A DNA stretch of 64,000 bases, from NCBI GenBank assembly GCA_965221605.1, contig CBDCSK010000008.1:102038-166037 (forward strand). Reading direction: 5' to 3'. The notes beneath the pieces were generated by a model that had not been told where the DNA came from, searched no databases, and was given only the letters and a program-made list of their open reading frames with translations. This document shows, one piece after another, positions 8,587 through 16,331 of this stretch; position 1 is the first letter of the stretch, and each line of letters starts with the position of its first letter. The translations under genes and the position numbers were made by a program. The DNA is from Aldehydirespirator sp965221605 (GTDB lineage: Bacteria; Actinomycetota; Acidimicrobiia; Acidimicrobiales; Aldehydirespiratoraceae).

Positions 8587-9426
8587 TCAGATCCGGTGCC
8601 GGGCCCTCCTCTGCGCGCTGCGCAGGGAGCGGTATCCGACCGCGGCCGCACCGGATCGTTCGATCAGGTCGGCCATCTCGCGGGACACGGCCAGCGCGAG
8701 GTCATCGACCCGGCCGCCCGCGGAGGGATCGATGGCGTGTATCTCGGGCTCGTCGAGCGCGGGGCACAGCGACAGCTCGGTGACCCCCGGCGCCAGGTCG
8801 GACAGTTGCTCGAACACATGGTCCCTGGCGTCCCCTCGAACGAGCCGGAAGTGGTCGGGGGAGACGATGCCCTCGGACTGCGCCAGCGACCGGAACGGGA
8901 ATCCGGCGTTGGCCTCGGCCTCGGGGCCCTCCAGCCGTACCGGCAGGTCGAATGACACCGCGAGGTCGAGCAGCACGTCGAAGAACTCCGGGCGCTGCTG
9001 CAAAGCGGCCATGTGGGTGGTGAGATGGGTTACGTCGAAACCCCACAGCACGGCCCGCTCAAGCTGCGCACGACACTCGCGCCGGACCTCGTCGAGGTCG
9101 GCATGGTCCCACAGGTCCTGCAGAGTCCTGGGGAACCCGCCGTCGCCGTCGAGGAGGCTGGGGGCGTTGGTGATCGGCCCCCACCGGAAGCAGTCGAGTT
9201 CGGAGTTGAGAGTCAGGTGGACCCCGAGATCCTCGCCCCGGTAGAGCTCGGCCGCATGGCGTGCCCACACGCCCGGCATCACGATCGTGCCGGTCGTGGC
9301 CGCGCCCTCCCGCAGCGCCCGGTAGCCGGCGGCGGTGGAGGAGTGGGTGGTGCCGATGCGGTCCGCGCTGACGATCACGAGCTTGGCGTCAGGGGCGTGA
9401 CCGAGGCGCTCCACCAGCGATTCCAC
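8587..9426 (-). CDS. ChbG/HpnK (YdjC-like) deacetylase family protein, altered metal site
   Basis: A 279-residue protein of the YdjC/ChbG carbohydrate-deacetylase fold. Recognisable parts are LVIVSADRIG near residue 16, GEDLGVHLTLN near residue 65 (the histidine ligand), LLDGDGGFPRT, and THLTTHMAAL near residue 130. In active members the first motif reads A-D-D-x-G and the third H-x-D-x-H. Here the second Asp is Arg and the Asp of the third motif is Thr, so the metal site may be changed or lost. The start is GTG with TACCGT 7 bases upstream. Substrate unknown. Confidence 0.75.
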   Translation of the reverse strand: MESLVERLGHAPDAKLVIVSADRIGTTHSSTAAGYRALREGAATTGTIVMPGVWARHAAELYRGEDLGVHLTLNSELDCFRWGPITNAPSLLDGDGGFPRTLQDLWDHADLDEVRRECRAQLERAVLWGFDVTHLTTHMAALQQRPEFFDVLLDLAVSFDLPVRLEGPEAEANAGFPFRSLAQSEGIVSPDHFRLVRGDARDHVFEQLSDLAPGVTELSLCPALDEPEIHAIDPSAGGRVDDLALAVSREMADLIERSGAAAVGYRSLRSAQRRARHRI

Positions 9427-9433
9427 AGCCTTG

Positions 9434-9439
9434 ACGGTA
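9434..9439 (-). promoter_or_regulatory. -10 box of the ChbG-like gene (leaderless)
   Basis: TACCGT on the minus strand ends 7 bases before GTG 9426. Confidence 0.45.
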
Positions 9440-9491
9440 TCTCACTGGTGGCCCTCACCTCACTCGATCCGGCGCCGGCCGTGAGCCAGCC

Positions 9492-10067
9492 TCAGTCCAA
9501 CGGAACGTCGGGGCCGCCGCAGTGGCCCCACAAGCCGCGACCGGCTGCCATCGCGTCCGCCTCGACCCCGGCCAGGACGTCGGCATAATGATCGTTCGGC
9601 GGGTAGTTCAGCACCGCGGCGTAGCCGGCTGCGACCAGTTCCAGATTGACGAACAGGCCGTCGTCCGATCGCACCACATAGCCGAGGAGACGCTGGTAGA
9701 TGTCACGGGCTTCGACGTCGCGCACCAGAGTTATCTCGGTCCCGGCGGGGAGCACGGCCTCAAGGTGCCGCGACGCCTCCTTGCCGAAGCACTGCACCGG
9801 GCGGGTGGGCGCCACCGACTCGGGAGTGTCGATGCCGATGAGACGCACCGTCTCGCGACGGCCGCCGATCAGGACGTCGATGGTGTCGCCGTCGACCACC
9901 CGCTCGACGGTGGCGTTGGGAGCCCACTGGAGCTCGTCGTCCGTGCCGACCGACACATCCCCGCCCGTCGTGGCTACTACTGGCGGGGTGCTGCAGGAGC
10001 TGACGAGCACCAGCACGAGCACTCCCGCCCAACGGCACCGATGCCGCGATCCACAGTTGCTCCCCAT
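9492..10067 (-). CDS. Secreted staphylococcal-nuclease-like (SNase) lipoprotein
   Basis: A thermonuclease-fold protein of 191 residues. An N-terminal signal (hydrophobic VLVLVLVSSC) with a lipobox Cys near residue 22 indicates attachment to the outer face of the membrane. The nuclease domain has VERVVDGDTIDV, VRLIGIDTPES, the catalytic RD/E segment (VRDVEARDIYQRLLGYV) and a closing GLWGHCGG. The start is ATG 10067 because AGGAG lies eight bases upstream; a longer reading frame has no ribosome site. The likely role is degradation of extracellular nucleic acid for nutrients, an inference from the fold and location. Confidence 0.88.
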   Translation of the reverse strand: MGSNCGSRHRCRWAGVLVLVLVSSCSTPPVVATTGGDVSVGTDDELQWAPNATVERVVDGDTIDVLIGGRRETVRLIGIDTPESVAPTRPVQCFGKEASRHLEAVLPAGTEITLVRDVEARDIYQRLLGYVVRSDDGLFVNLELVAAGYAAVLNYPPNDHYADVLAGVEADAMAAGRGLWGHCGGPDVPLD

Positions 10068-10168
10068 AATGCATGCTCCTCCGCGACCCATAGGTGGGGC
10101 ACTCGCTTCGGCTGACCGTGGCACCCGGCCGGTGCGCGGCCGGTGCGATTGGGTGCTCGCGCCCGGGA

Positions 10169-10363
10169 TCAGGCTGCGGCGGGGAAGTCGCTGCCGTCGA
10201 CGGTAGCGACCTCAGCGGGGGTGCGGGCCGCCCGCAGGGCCCTGCGGGCCCGGGCCACGCCGCGCCGGCCGATCTCGCAAGTGGCGGAGTCGAGCTGCCA
10301 GCTCTGCTGCGAATCGGGCTGGCCACCGGTGACGATTTCTATGAGAACCAGTTGATCGGTCAT
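10169..10363 (-). CDS. Small hypothetical protein
   Basis: A 64-residue ORF starting MTDQLVLIEIVTGGQPDS, with a basic middle (EIGRRGVARARRALRAAR). It fills the 330-base gap between the nuclease lipoprotein and the divergent LLM gene. The charged, non-repetitive composition looks like a real protein, but no family is recognised and the ribosome site is weak. If it is not coding, the gap holds only the promoters of its neighbours. Confidence 0.45.
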   Translation of the reverse strand: MTDQLVLIEIVTGGQPDSQQSWQLDSATCEIGRRGVARARRALRAARTPAEVATVDGSDFPAAA

Positions 10364-10401
10364 GTAGACATCATGGCTAGGGGGTGTGACATCCTTTCCG
10401 C

Positions 10402-11382
10402 ATGAGCCAGGCCCCTGTCCAGAGATACGGCGTCACGGTCCCGTTCATGGGCCCCCTGCACGCCCAGCGTCCGCTCTTCGAGGAACTCGTCGATCTGGGC
10501 TACACCGACGTCTGGTCGTCGGAGGCGAACGGCTTCGACGGCTTCACCACCCTCGCTCTCGCCTCGGTCTGGGCGCCGGCCCTGCGGCTCGGCACCGCGG
10601 TCGTGCCCGCCTACACACGCGGTCCGGCCCTGCTGGCCCAGTCGGCTGCGTCGCTGGCCGCGGCCGCGCCGGGACGCTTCGTCCTCGGCATCGGCACGTC
10701 CTCGGAGGTGATTGTCAACCACTGGAACGCGGTCGGCTTCGATCGGCCCTACCAGCGGGTGAAGGACACGGTCCGATTCCTGCGAGCGGCCCTGAGCGGC
10801 GAGAAGGTCACCGAGAACTACGACACGTTCTCGGTGCGGGGGTTCAGACTCGGGGTTCATGTCGACGAGCCGGTGCCGATCTTCGTGGCCGCCCTCCGGG
10901 AGCGGATGCTGCGCCTCGCGGCCCGCGAGAGCGACGGCGCCATCATCAACTGGCTGTCGCCATCCGACGCAGCAAGGGTCTGCGGAATCGTCAGGGACGA
11001 GAGCCCGACGGCAGAGGTCGTGGCCCGCATCTTCGTGTTGCCCACGTCCGACCGGCAGACCGCCCTGGCCACGGGACGGCGGTTGCTGGCCGCCTACATC
11101 AATGTGCCGGTGTACCGGGCCTTCCACGCCTGGCTCGGACGCACCGACGCCCTTGGCGAGCACTGGGCCCAGTGGGACGCCGGCGACCGGAGGGGATCGC
11201 TGGAGAAGATCCCCGAGCAGGTGGTGGACGAGCTGCTCGTGCATGGCTCGCCCGACGAGTGCCGCCGGCACATCCAGCGCTTCATCGACAACGGGGTGAC
11301 CTGCCCTGCGCCCATGGTTCTGCCGGCGGAGGGTGTCGACGCCTTCGAAGTTGTGAGGGCCCTGGCCCCCTCCGCCCGCTAG
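10402..11382 (+). CDS. LLM-class (luciferase-like) F420-dependent oxidoreductase
   Basis: A 326-residue TIM-barrel flavin/F420 oxidoreductase. Typical segments are FEELVDLGYTDVWSSEANGF (residues ~28-47), LRLGTAVVPAYTRGPALLAQ, the GRFVLGIGTSSEVIV loop and GSPDECRRHIQRFIDNGV near the C-terminus. Members reduce or oxidise varied substrates with F420 or FMN and are greatly expanded in actinobacteria, so the substrate cannot be named. The TAG stop is the first codon of a dispersed repeat element. Confidence 0.85.
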   Translation: MSQAPVQRYGVTVPFMGPLHAQRPLFEELVDLGYTDVWSSEANGFDGFTTLALASVWAPALRLGTAVVPAYTRGPALLAQSAASLAAAAPGRFVLGIGTSSEVIVNHWNAVGFDRPYQRVKDTVRFLRAALSGEKVTENYDTFSVRGFRLGVHVDEPVPIFVAALRERMLRLAARESDGAIINWLSPSDAARVCGIVRDESPTAEVVARIFVLPTSDRQTALATGRRLLAAYINVPVYRAFHAWLGRTDALGEHWAQWDAGDRRGSLEKIPEQVVDELLVHGSPDECRRHIQRFIDNGVTCPAPMVLPAEGVDAFEVVRALAPSAR

Positions 11383-11522
11383 AGGCCGAGCGGATAGGTA
11401 CGCAAGTCCGGCGCATACGGCGCGAGGCCGTGGCCCGAGCGGCCCGTGAGCGAAGCGAACAAGAGCGGGAGTGACAGCGCCGCACCGCGAGCCGCTTGTG
11501 AGCTATCCGCGCTCGCTCTTAG
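11380..11522 (+). repeat. Dispersed element, copy A (terminal inverted repeats, 143 bp)
   Basis: The left end reads TAGAGGCCGAGCGGATAGG and supplies the stop codon of the LLM gene. The right end CTATCCGCGCTCGCTCTTAG (11503-11522) is its imperfect inverted repeat. Between them lies the core starting GAGGCCGTGGCCCGAGCGGC and continuing through CGTGAGCGAAGCGAACAAGA. The same arrangement recurs at 41715, 46617, 53424 and 56859. The element lies between convergent genes, so it may act as a terminator, or it may be a MITE-like insertion. Confidence 0.8.
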
Positions 11523-11526
11523 CCGG

Positions 11527-12330
11527 TCAGGAGCCCAGCAGGCGCCTCTGCATCCTGCGCATGCCGTCGAGCCAGCGCTGCCGGTCACCGGCCCGGCGGA
11601 GCTCGTAGGTGGCCACCTCGGGGTGCGGCAGTATCAGGAACCGATCCTGTTGCAGTGCCTCAAGGGTCACCGCGGCCACCGCCTCGGGCTCCATCAGCCC
11701 CAGGGCCCTCACCTGGTCCACGGCCACCGCGCCCTCGTTCTCGGTCATCGGCGTGCGCACACCCTGGGGGCACAGGCACGAGACCCTCACGCCGTCGTCA
11801 CCGTGGGTGATCGCGAGCCATTCGGCCAGGCCCACGGCAGCATGCTTGGTGACCGCGTAGGAGGCGGTCCCGAAGTTCGTCAGCAGCCCCGCGGCCGAGG
11901 CGGTCACGAGCAGGTGGCCCGATCCTCGCTCCACCCACCGGGGCACGAGATGGCGGCACGCGATCACGTGAGCCATCACGTTCACGTCCCAGACGTGGTT
12001 CCATTCGCCGTCGGGCCGCTCGACCCCGCCTAGGCGGGATATGCCCGCGTTGCCGCACCACAGCTCGATCGGGCCCAGGCTCGACTCGACCCGCTCGATC
12101 AGCGAGACGACCGCGTCCTCGTCGGTTACGTCGATACCGGCCGCGAGCCCGGCTGCCGCTTCCGGTCCGGCCTCCGCCGCGATCTCAGCAGCAACGGCTT
12201 CCGCTCCGGGCCCGTCGATGTCGACCACGACCACCACGCTGCCGGCGTCGAGCGCGAGCGCCCGGGCCAGACAGCGCCCGATGCCGCTGGCGGCACCGGT
12301 CACGACCGCGACCGCACCTTCGAGTTGCAC
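11527..12330 (-). CDS. SDR-family oxidoreductase
   Basis: A classical short-chain dehydrogenase of 267 residues with a Rossmann fold. TGAASGIG (residues ~11-18) binds NAD(P), CGNAGIS matches the NNAG strand, and the catalytic Tyr/Lys are in SYAVTK near residue 157, with Ser in LLVTASAAG. An acidic residue after strand beta-2 (VVVVDIDG) favours NAD+. The start is GTG 12330. Substrate unknown. The stop lies five bases beyond the right end of repeat copy A. Confidence 0.87.
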   Translation of the reverse strand: MQLEGAVAVVTGAASGIGRCLARALALDAGSVVVVVDIDGPGAEAVAAEIAAEAGPEAAAGLAAGIDVTDEDAVVSLIERVESSLGPIELWCGNAGISRLGGVERPDGEWNHVWDVNVMAHVIACRHLVPRWVERGSGHLLVTASAAGLLTNFGTASYAVTKHAAVGLAEWLAITHGDDGVRVSCLCPQGVRTPMTENEGAVAVDQVRALGLMEPEAVAAVTLEALQQDRFLILPHPEVATYELRRAGDRQRWLDGMRRMQRRLLGS

Positions 12331-12342
12331 GAACCGATCCTC

Positions 12343-12873
12343 TCAGCGCAGCAGCCGGCGCGCCACCGAGCCGAGCACGGCGCCGACTGCCAGCCCCGCG
12401 GTCACGTCGCTGGCGTGATGGATGCGCACATGGATCCGGCTCAGCGCCACGATCAGGGCCAGGCCGTAGTACGCGGGGGCCCAGGGGCTGCGGCGCGACA
12501 GCAGTGAGGCGGCAACCATGGCCGCGCTGGCATGGCCGCTGGGGAAGCTGCTGGTGAGCGGTTGGCGCAGGGAATGGGGCCGCGGCCCCCTGAACACCGG
12601 TCGGCGGCGGCCGACGACCGTCTTGATGACACCGTTGACCAGCGCGGCCTCCCCCAGCAGGGCGACGCCCAGCTGCCAGGCGGGGCGGGCGTCACGGCGC
12701 ACGACGGCCTGTGCCGCCCCCAGGGCGTACCAGAGCATCGAGTGGTTGGCTGCCTCCGATGCCGAGTACATGAGGCGGTCGAGGGCGGGCCTGTCCCGGA
12801 GCCGGCGGTCCCACCACTCGTCGATGGCGTTGTCGATGTTGTCGATGTTCTCGGCGCCGGATCCCATGGTCAC
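12343..12873 (-). CDS. PAP2-family membrane phosphatase
   Basis: A 176-residue membrane phosphatase of the PAP2 superfamily. The three catalytic motifs are present: KTVVGRRRP (residues ~84-92), SSFPSGHASA with the catalytic His (~107-116), and SRIHVRIHHASDV (~144-156). Members remove phosphate from lipid phosphates such as phosphatidate or undecaprenyl pyrophosphate. The GTG start overlaps the VanW-family stop by four bases (GTGA), which implies translational coupling, so a cell-envelope role is likely. The exact substrate is unknown. Confidence 0.85.
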   Translation of the reverse strand: MTMGSGAENIDNIDNAIDEWWDRRLRDRPALDRLMYSASEAANHSMLWYALGAAQAVVRRDARPAWQLGVALLGEAALVNGVIKTVVGRRRPVFRGPRPHSLRQPLTSSFPSGHASAAMVAASLLSRRSPWAPAYYGLALIVALSRIHVRIHHASDVTAGLAVGAVLGSVARRLLR

Positions 12874-14732
12874 CCGTCCGGAATGGTCGTGGTTGGCGTG
12901 CTGCCAGTCTCGTCGTCGCTGGGTGCGGGTTCATCCTCCTGGGAGTCGTCGCCGCTGTCGATGGGCTCGAGCTGGTCGCCCTCGCCCTCGCGCTCACCCT
13001 CGTGCTCGCTTCCCTCCGTAGGGACGGTCGACTCCGGCGCGATGGTCGTAGTGGTTGTGGTGACCGACGGGGTTCCGTCGCAGTTGAGGCCCTCGGGGCG
13101 GTACAGGGCCCGCACGGTGTCGGTCTCGCTGCGCCCGTCCTCGAGCCAGGTCCGGGTGCGCTCGGTGACGACTCGGGTACACGACGTACCCCGGGGCTGG
13201 GACCACTGGTTGGTCTGCTCGGACAGGACCCAGGGCGTCGAGTAGAGCCGCACGGTGATCGAGCTGTCCCCGGTGGTGGGCCACAGCATCACCCCGTAGG
13301 GCGTGTTGTTCTCGAGCACGAGGTCGGGGGCAGGGTACGAGACGGTGGCCTCGCGCCCGTAGGGGTAGCGGCTGAGATAGATCGAGTGGCTCTGGTACTC
13401 GATGAAGTCCAGTCCCGCGAAGAAGGCCGCGTTGAACAGCGTGGTGGCGTACTGCGAGATCCCTCCGCCAACCGAGTCCACGAACACACCGTCCAGGATC
13501 ATCGCAGCCGGCACGAACCCGTTGTTGAGTGTGCGGGGGCCGACGTACCCGTTGACCGAGAAGCGCTGACCCGGCTCGATGATCACGCCGCGCGTCAGTT
13601 CCGAGATGCGGGCGATGTTGATTATCCGATCCTGGCCCGGCGTGAAGGGCGTGGTGAACTCGGCGACCAGGTGGGTGACTCCCATCGACTCGGCCCACTC
13701 CCGGCCCCGGGGATGCGGGGCGGGCCCGGCCGGCAGCGTCACCGGATCCTGACCCTCCATCATTCCGGCCAGGAGCGCCTCGGTGGCCGTCTCGTGACAG
13801 CACTTGAACCCGGGCATGCCGTCGGAGATGGTGACGTCGCCCTCCTCGTCGAGGCCGAAGGTGGCCGGGATCCCCTCGGCGCCGATGCCCACGAAGAGAC
13901 TGGCCAGGGTGCCCGCGATCCTCGGGTCGAGGGCCAGATGCGTGTCGTGCTGCTCACCCTCTAGAACGAGGAAGTGGCGCATCTGCAGCTCGCCGATGCC
14001 GAACACCTCTGTGGTGCCCTCCAACTGGACTGTGACCCCGCCCGCGGTGATGTCGTTGGCCCGCACGGCCAGAGCCGTGGCCAGAGCGACGGCGATCGGA
14101 TCGGCCGGCGCCATCCCGGCGATCGGGACCTCGACGACCGCGGTGCCGCCCGCGTTCTGGAGCACGGCCTCCTCCAGCCGTTCGGCCAGCAGCTCCATGT
14201 CGGGCACCGGCACGTCGGTGCTGAGCACCGGATGGAAGGCGCCGGTGTCAGGGTCCAGCTCGATCCGGGGGGTCTCGGGATCGGTGTAGGGATCGACGGT
14301 GGTGGCCAGGGTTCCGAGGTCGGTCGTCACGGCCGGGCTGACCTCCCGGCTGGCGAAGAGGTCGTATAGCCATGCGGCCGGCCTGACGACCGGCGGGGCA
14401 GGGTTGTCAGCCTCGGCGAGGGTCTGCTCCGCGTCCAGGGAGATGCCCAGTTCGGCGGCGGTGACGGTGATGGTCTGATCCAGGAACTGCAGCTCGACGG
14501 TGGTCTCGGCTACTTCCTGAACGACCGGTTCGAGCGCGGTGACCGCCTCCTCGGGCTCCAGCCCCCCGATGTCCACTCCCGCTACGACCGCGCCCTCGCG
14601 GATCTCGGAGTCCTGGCTCGACTCGTACACCTGCCACCCGGCGATCAGGGCGGCGAGGACGACCGCCAGCCCGACCATGACCTGCCACAGCCGCGAGTAC
14701 CGGACTTCGCGCTGCCGCAGGCGTCTCAGCAC
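12870..14732 (-). CDS. VanW-family envelope protein with YoaR-like N-terminal domain
   Basis: A 620-residue exported protein. One membrane helix near residues 17-37 (LWQVMVGLAVVLAALIAGW) anchors it. Then follow a YoaR-like region with VDIGGLEPEEA and, near residues 355-500, the VanW domain (INIARISELTRGVIIEPGQR; GGGISQYATTLFNAAFFAGL; IYLSRYPYGREATV). The tail is Thr- and acid-rich and probably disordered in the wall. VanW proteins occur in peptidoglycan-related operons but have no established enzymatic role. The start is GTG 14732 with TACCCT 6 bases upstream. It is coupled to a PAP2 phosphatase. Confidence 0.87.
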   Translation of the reverse strand: MLRRLRQREVRYSRLWQVMVGLAVVLAALIAGWQVYESSQDSEIREGAVVAGVDIGGLEPEEAVTALEPVVQEVAETTVELQFLDQTITVTAAELGISLDAEQTLAEADNPAPPVVRPAAWLYDLFASREVSPAVTTDLGTLATTVDPYTDPETPRIELDPDTGAFHPVLSTDVPVPDMELLAERLEEAVLQNAGGTAVVEVPIAGMAPADPIAVALATALAVRANDITAGGVTVQLEGTTEVFGIGELQMRHFLVLEGEQHDTHLALDPRIAGTLASLFVGIGAEGIPATFGLDEEGDVTISDGMPGFKCCHETATEALLAGMMEGQDPVTLPAGPAPHPRGREWAESMGVTHLVAEFTTPFTPGQDRIINIARISELTRGVIIEPGQRFSVNGYVGPRTLNNGFVPAAMILDGVFVDSVGGGISQYATTLFNAAFFAGLDFIEYQSHSIYLSRYPYGREATVSYPAPDLVLENNTPYGVMLWPTTGDSSITVRLYSTPWVLSEQTNQWSQPRGTSCTRVVTERTRTWLEDGRSETDTVRALYRPEGLNCDGTPSVTTTTTTIAPESTVPTEGSEHEGEREGEGDQLEPIDSGDDSQEDEPAPSDDETGSTPTTTIPDG

Positions 14733-14738
14733 GATTCG

Positions 14739-14744
14739 AGGGTA
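14739..14744 (-). promoter_or_regulatory. -10 box of the VanW-PAP2 operon (leaderless)
   Basis: TACCCT on the minus strand ends 6 bases before GTG 14732. Confidence 0.5.
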
Positions 14745-14768
14745 CCCGCAGCCGGTGACGGCGCCGGT

Positions 14769-14788
14769 CTATCCGCGCTTGCTCCTAG
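14769..14788 (+). repeat. Solo right end of the dispersed element
   Basis: CTATCCGCGCTTGCTCCTAG matches the right end of copy A (CTATCCGCGCTCGCTCTTAG) at 18 of 20 positions. No core or left end is nearby. It overlaps the stop codon of nucS on the other strand, as the right end of copy B overlaps the helicase stop. Confidence 0.6.
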
Positions 14789-15453
14789 AACAGGCGAAGT
14801 TCGGGAGACTCGATGCCGCGCAGCTCGTCGTAGTCCACCTCCACGCAGTCGATGGAACGGTCGGCCGCCAGGACCCTGGCCTGGGGCTTGATGGTCCGGG
14901 CCACGAACACGCCCCGGACCGGGGCCAGGCTCGGGTCGGAGTTCAGGTAGTGCAGGTACCGGGTCAGCTGCTCCACGCCGTCGATCTCGCCGTTGCGCTT
15001 CACCTCCACCGCGACCGCCGCGCCCGAGGCGTCGCGGCACAGCAGGTCCACCGGACCGATAGCCGTCGGGAACTCCCTGCGCACCAGAGTGAAGCCGTCC
15101 TCGATGGTCTCGGGGTTGCCGGCGAGCAGTTCCTGCATCTGGGCCTCCACCCCGTCCTTCTGAAGGCCCGGGTCGGTGCCCATCTCGTGGGTGCTGTCGT
15201 GCAGGATCTCCTCGATCCTGATGGTGAGGCTGTCGCTGCGGCCCGGGGCCGTCACCCGCCACACTCCGGCCGAATCGTCGATGACGAGGCGGTTGGGGGC
15301 GTTCATCCAGTTGAGCGGCTTGTAGGCGCCCCCGTCGGCGTGGATGGCCACGCAGCCGTCGGCCTTCACCATGATGAGACGGACGGAGGAGGGAAGATGA
15401 GCCTGCAGCCGACCGTCGTAGTCGACGGTGCAGCGGGCGATCACGAGCCGCAC
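14785..15453 (-). CDS. nucS: Endonuclease NucS (EndoMS), mismatch-specific
   Basis: A 222-residue endonuclease that cuts both strands at G-T, G-G and T-T mismatches. It replaces MutS/MutL repair in most actinobacteria and many archaea. The N-terminal domain starts VRLVIARCTVDYDGRLQAHL. The RecB-like nuclease core has GPVDLLCRD and AVAVEVKRNGEIDGVEQLTR. The C-terminal LRLF resembles the sliding-clamp-binding tail described for corynebacterial EndoMS. The start is GTG 15453 because conservation begins there and TAGCTT lies 7 bases upstream; a longer in-frame extension is not supported. Confidence 0.93.
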   Translation of the reverse strand: MRLVIARCTVDYDGRLQAHLPSSVRLIMVKADGCVAIHADGGAYKPLNWMNAPNRLVIDDSAGVWRVTAPGRSDSLTIRIEEILHDSTHEMGTDPGLQKDGVEAQMQELLAGNPETIEDGFTLVRREFPTAIGPVDLLCRDASGAAVAVEVKRNGEIDGVEQLTRYLHYLNSDPSLAPVRGVFVARTIKPQARVLAADRSIDCVEVDYDELRGIESPELRLF

Positions 15454-15460
15454 CGCGGCC

Positions 15461-15466
15461 AAGCTA
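15461..15466 (-). promoter_or_regulatory. -10 box of nucS (leaderless)
   Basis: TAGCTT on the minus strand ends 7 bases before GTG 15453 and decides the start of nucS. Confidence 0.5.
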
Positions 15467-15532
15467 GCGTCCCGGCCAGGGTGGTAGCGGCCCGCTGAAT
15501 CTGTGCTGGTGGCTCGATGGCATACTCTGCCG

Positions 15533-16285
15533 ATGGATCTTGCCGGCCGGACGGCCCTGGTGACCGGAGGAGCCAAACGGGTGGGCCGGGGCATCACCCT
15601 GACCCTGGCCCGGGCCGGCGCCAACGTGGTGATCAACTACAACACCTCGGCCGACGAGGCCCGCCGCACCACGGCCGACGCCGAGGCCCTGGGGGTGCAG
15701 GCCCTGCCGGTGAAGGCCGACGTGACCGACGACAGCCAGGTCCAGGCCATGGTCGCCGCGGCGACGGAGCGCTTCGGCACCATCGACGTGCTCGTCAACA
15801 ATGCGTCCACCTTCGCCCTGGGCCCCTTCCCGACCGACGACCTCACCGTGTGGCACCGGTCCATCGACACGCTCGTGCACGGCCCCTTCTACTGCGCCAA
15901 CCGGGTGGCCCCGGTCATGCTGGCCAACGGATCCGGCGTGATCGTGAGCATCGGCGATCTGAGCGCCTTCGAGCCCTGGCCCGGGTTCGCCGGCCACGCC
16001 GTCGGCAAGGGGGCGATCATCTCCCTCACCCGCCAGCTGGCCCTGGAGCTGGCGCCCACCGTCAGGGCCAACGCGGTCGTTCCCGGCCCGGCGCTGCGCC
16101 CGGCCGACTACGACGAGGACACCTACCGGAGGGTGGCCGGCGAGACGCTGGTCGGCCGCTGGGGAACTCCAGAGGAGATGGGCCAGGCGGTCCAGTTCCT
16201 CGTCGAGGCCGACTACATCACCGGCGAGGTCATCACCGTGGACGGCGGCCAGCGCTACGGGCATCGCAAGCACGCCCACGGCTGA
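15533..16285 (+). CDS. SDR-family protein with catalytic Tyr replaced by His
   Basis: A 250-residue Rossmann-fold protein with TGGAKRVGRGIT near residue 11, the pattern seen in pteridine-reductase-like SDRs. ADVTD and VNNAS strands follow. The active-site segment reads FAGHAVGKGAI, where Y-x-x-x-K should stand: the Lys is kept but the Tyr is His. The Ser region is IVSIGDLSAF. The C-terminal DGGQRYGH is typical. The fold is secure; SDR catalysis is doubtful unless another residue substitutes. The ATG at 15533 follows TACTCT by four bases. Confidence 0.82.
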   Translation: MDLAGRTALVTGGAKRVGRGITLTLARAGANVVINYNTSADEARRTTADAEALGVQALPVKADVTDDSQVQAMVAAATERFGTIDVLVNNASTFALGPFPTDDLTVWHRSIDTLVHGPFYCANRVAPVMLANGSGVIVSIGDLSAFEPWPGFAGHAVGKGAIISLTRQLALELAPTVRANAVVPGPALRPADYDEDTYRRVAGETLVGRWGTPEEMGQAVQFLVEADYITGEVITVDGGQRYGHRKHAHG

Positions 16286-16331
16286 GCCCAGTGGATGTCA
16301 CCTGAGCCCGGACGTGGTTGCCTGAGACGTC

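Noticed and set aside
11446..11500. The peptide VARAARERSEQERE as a conserved small protein
   Set aside because: It recurs because the repeat core is translated. In copies A, B, C and E it has no consistent start, frame context or ribosome site.
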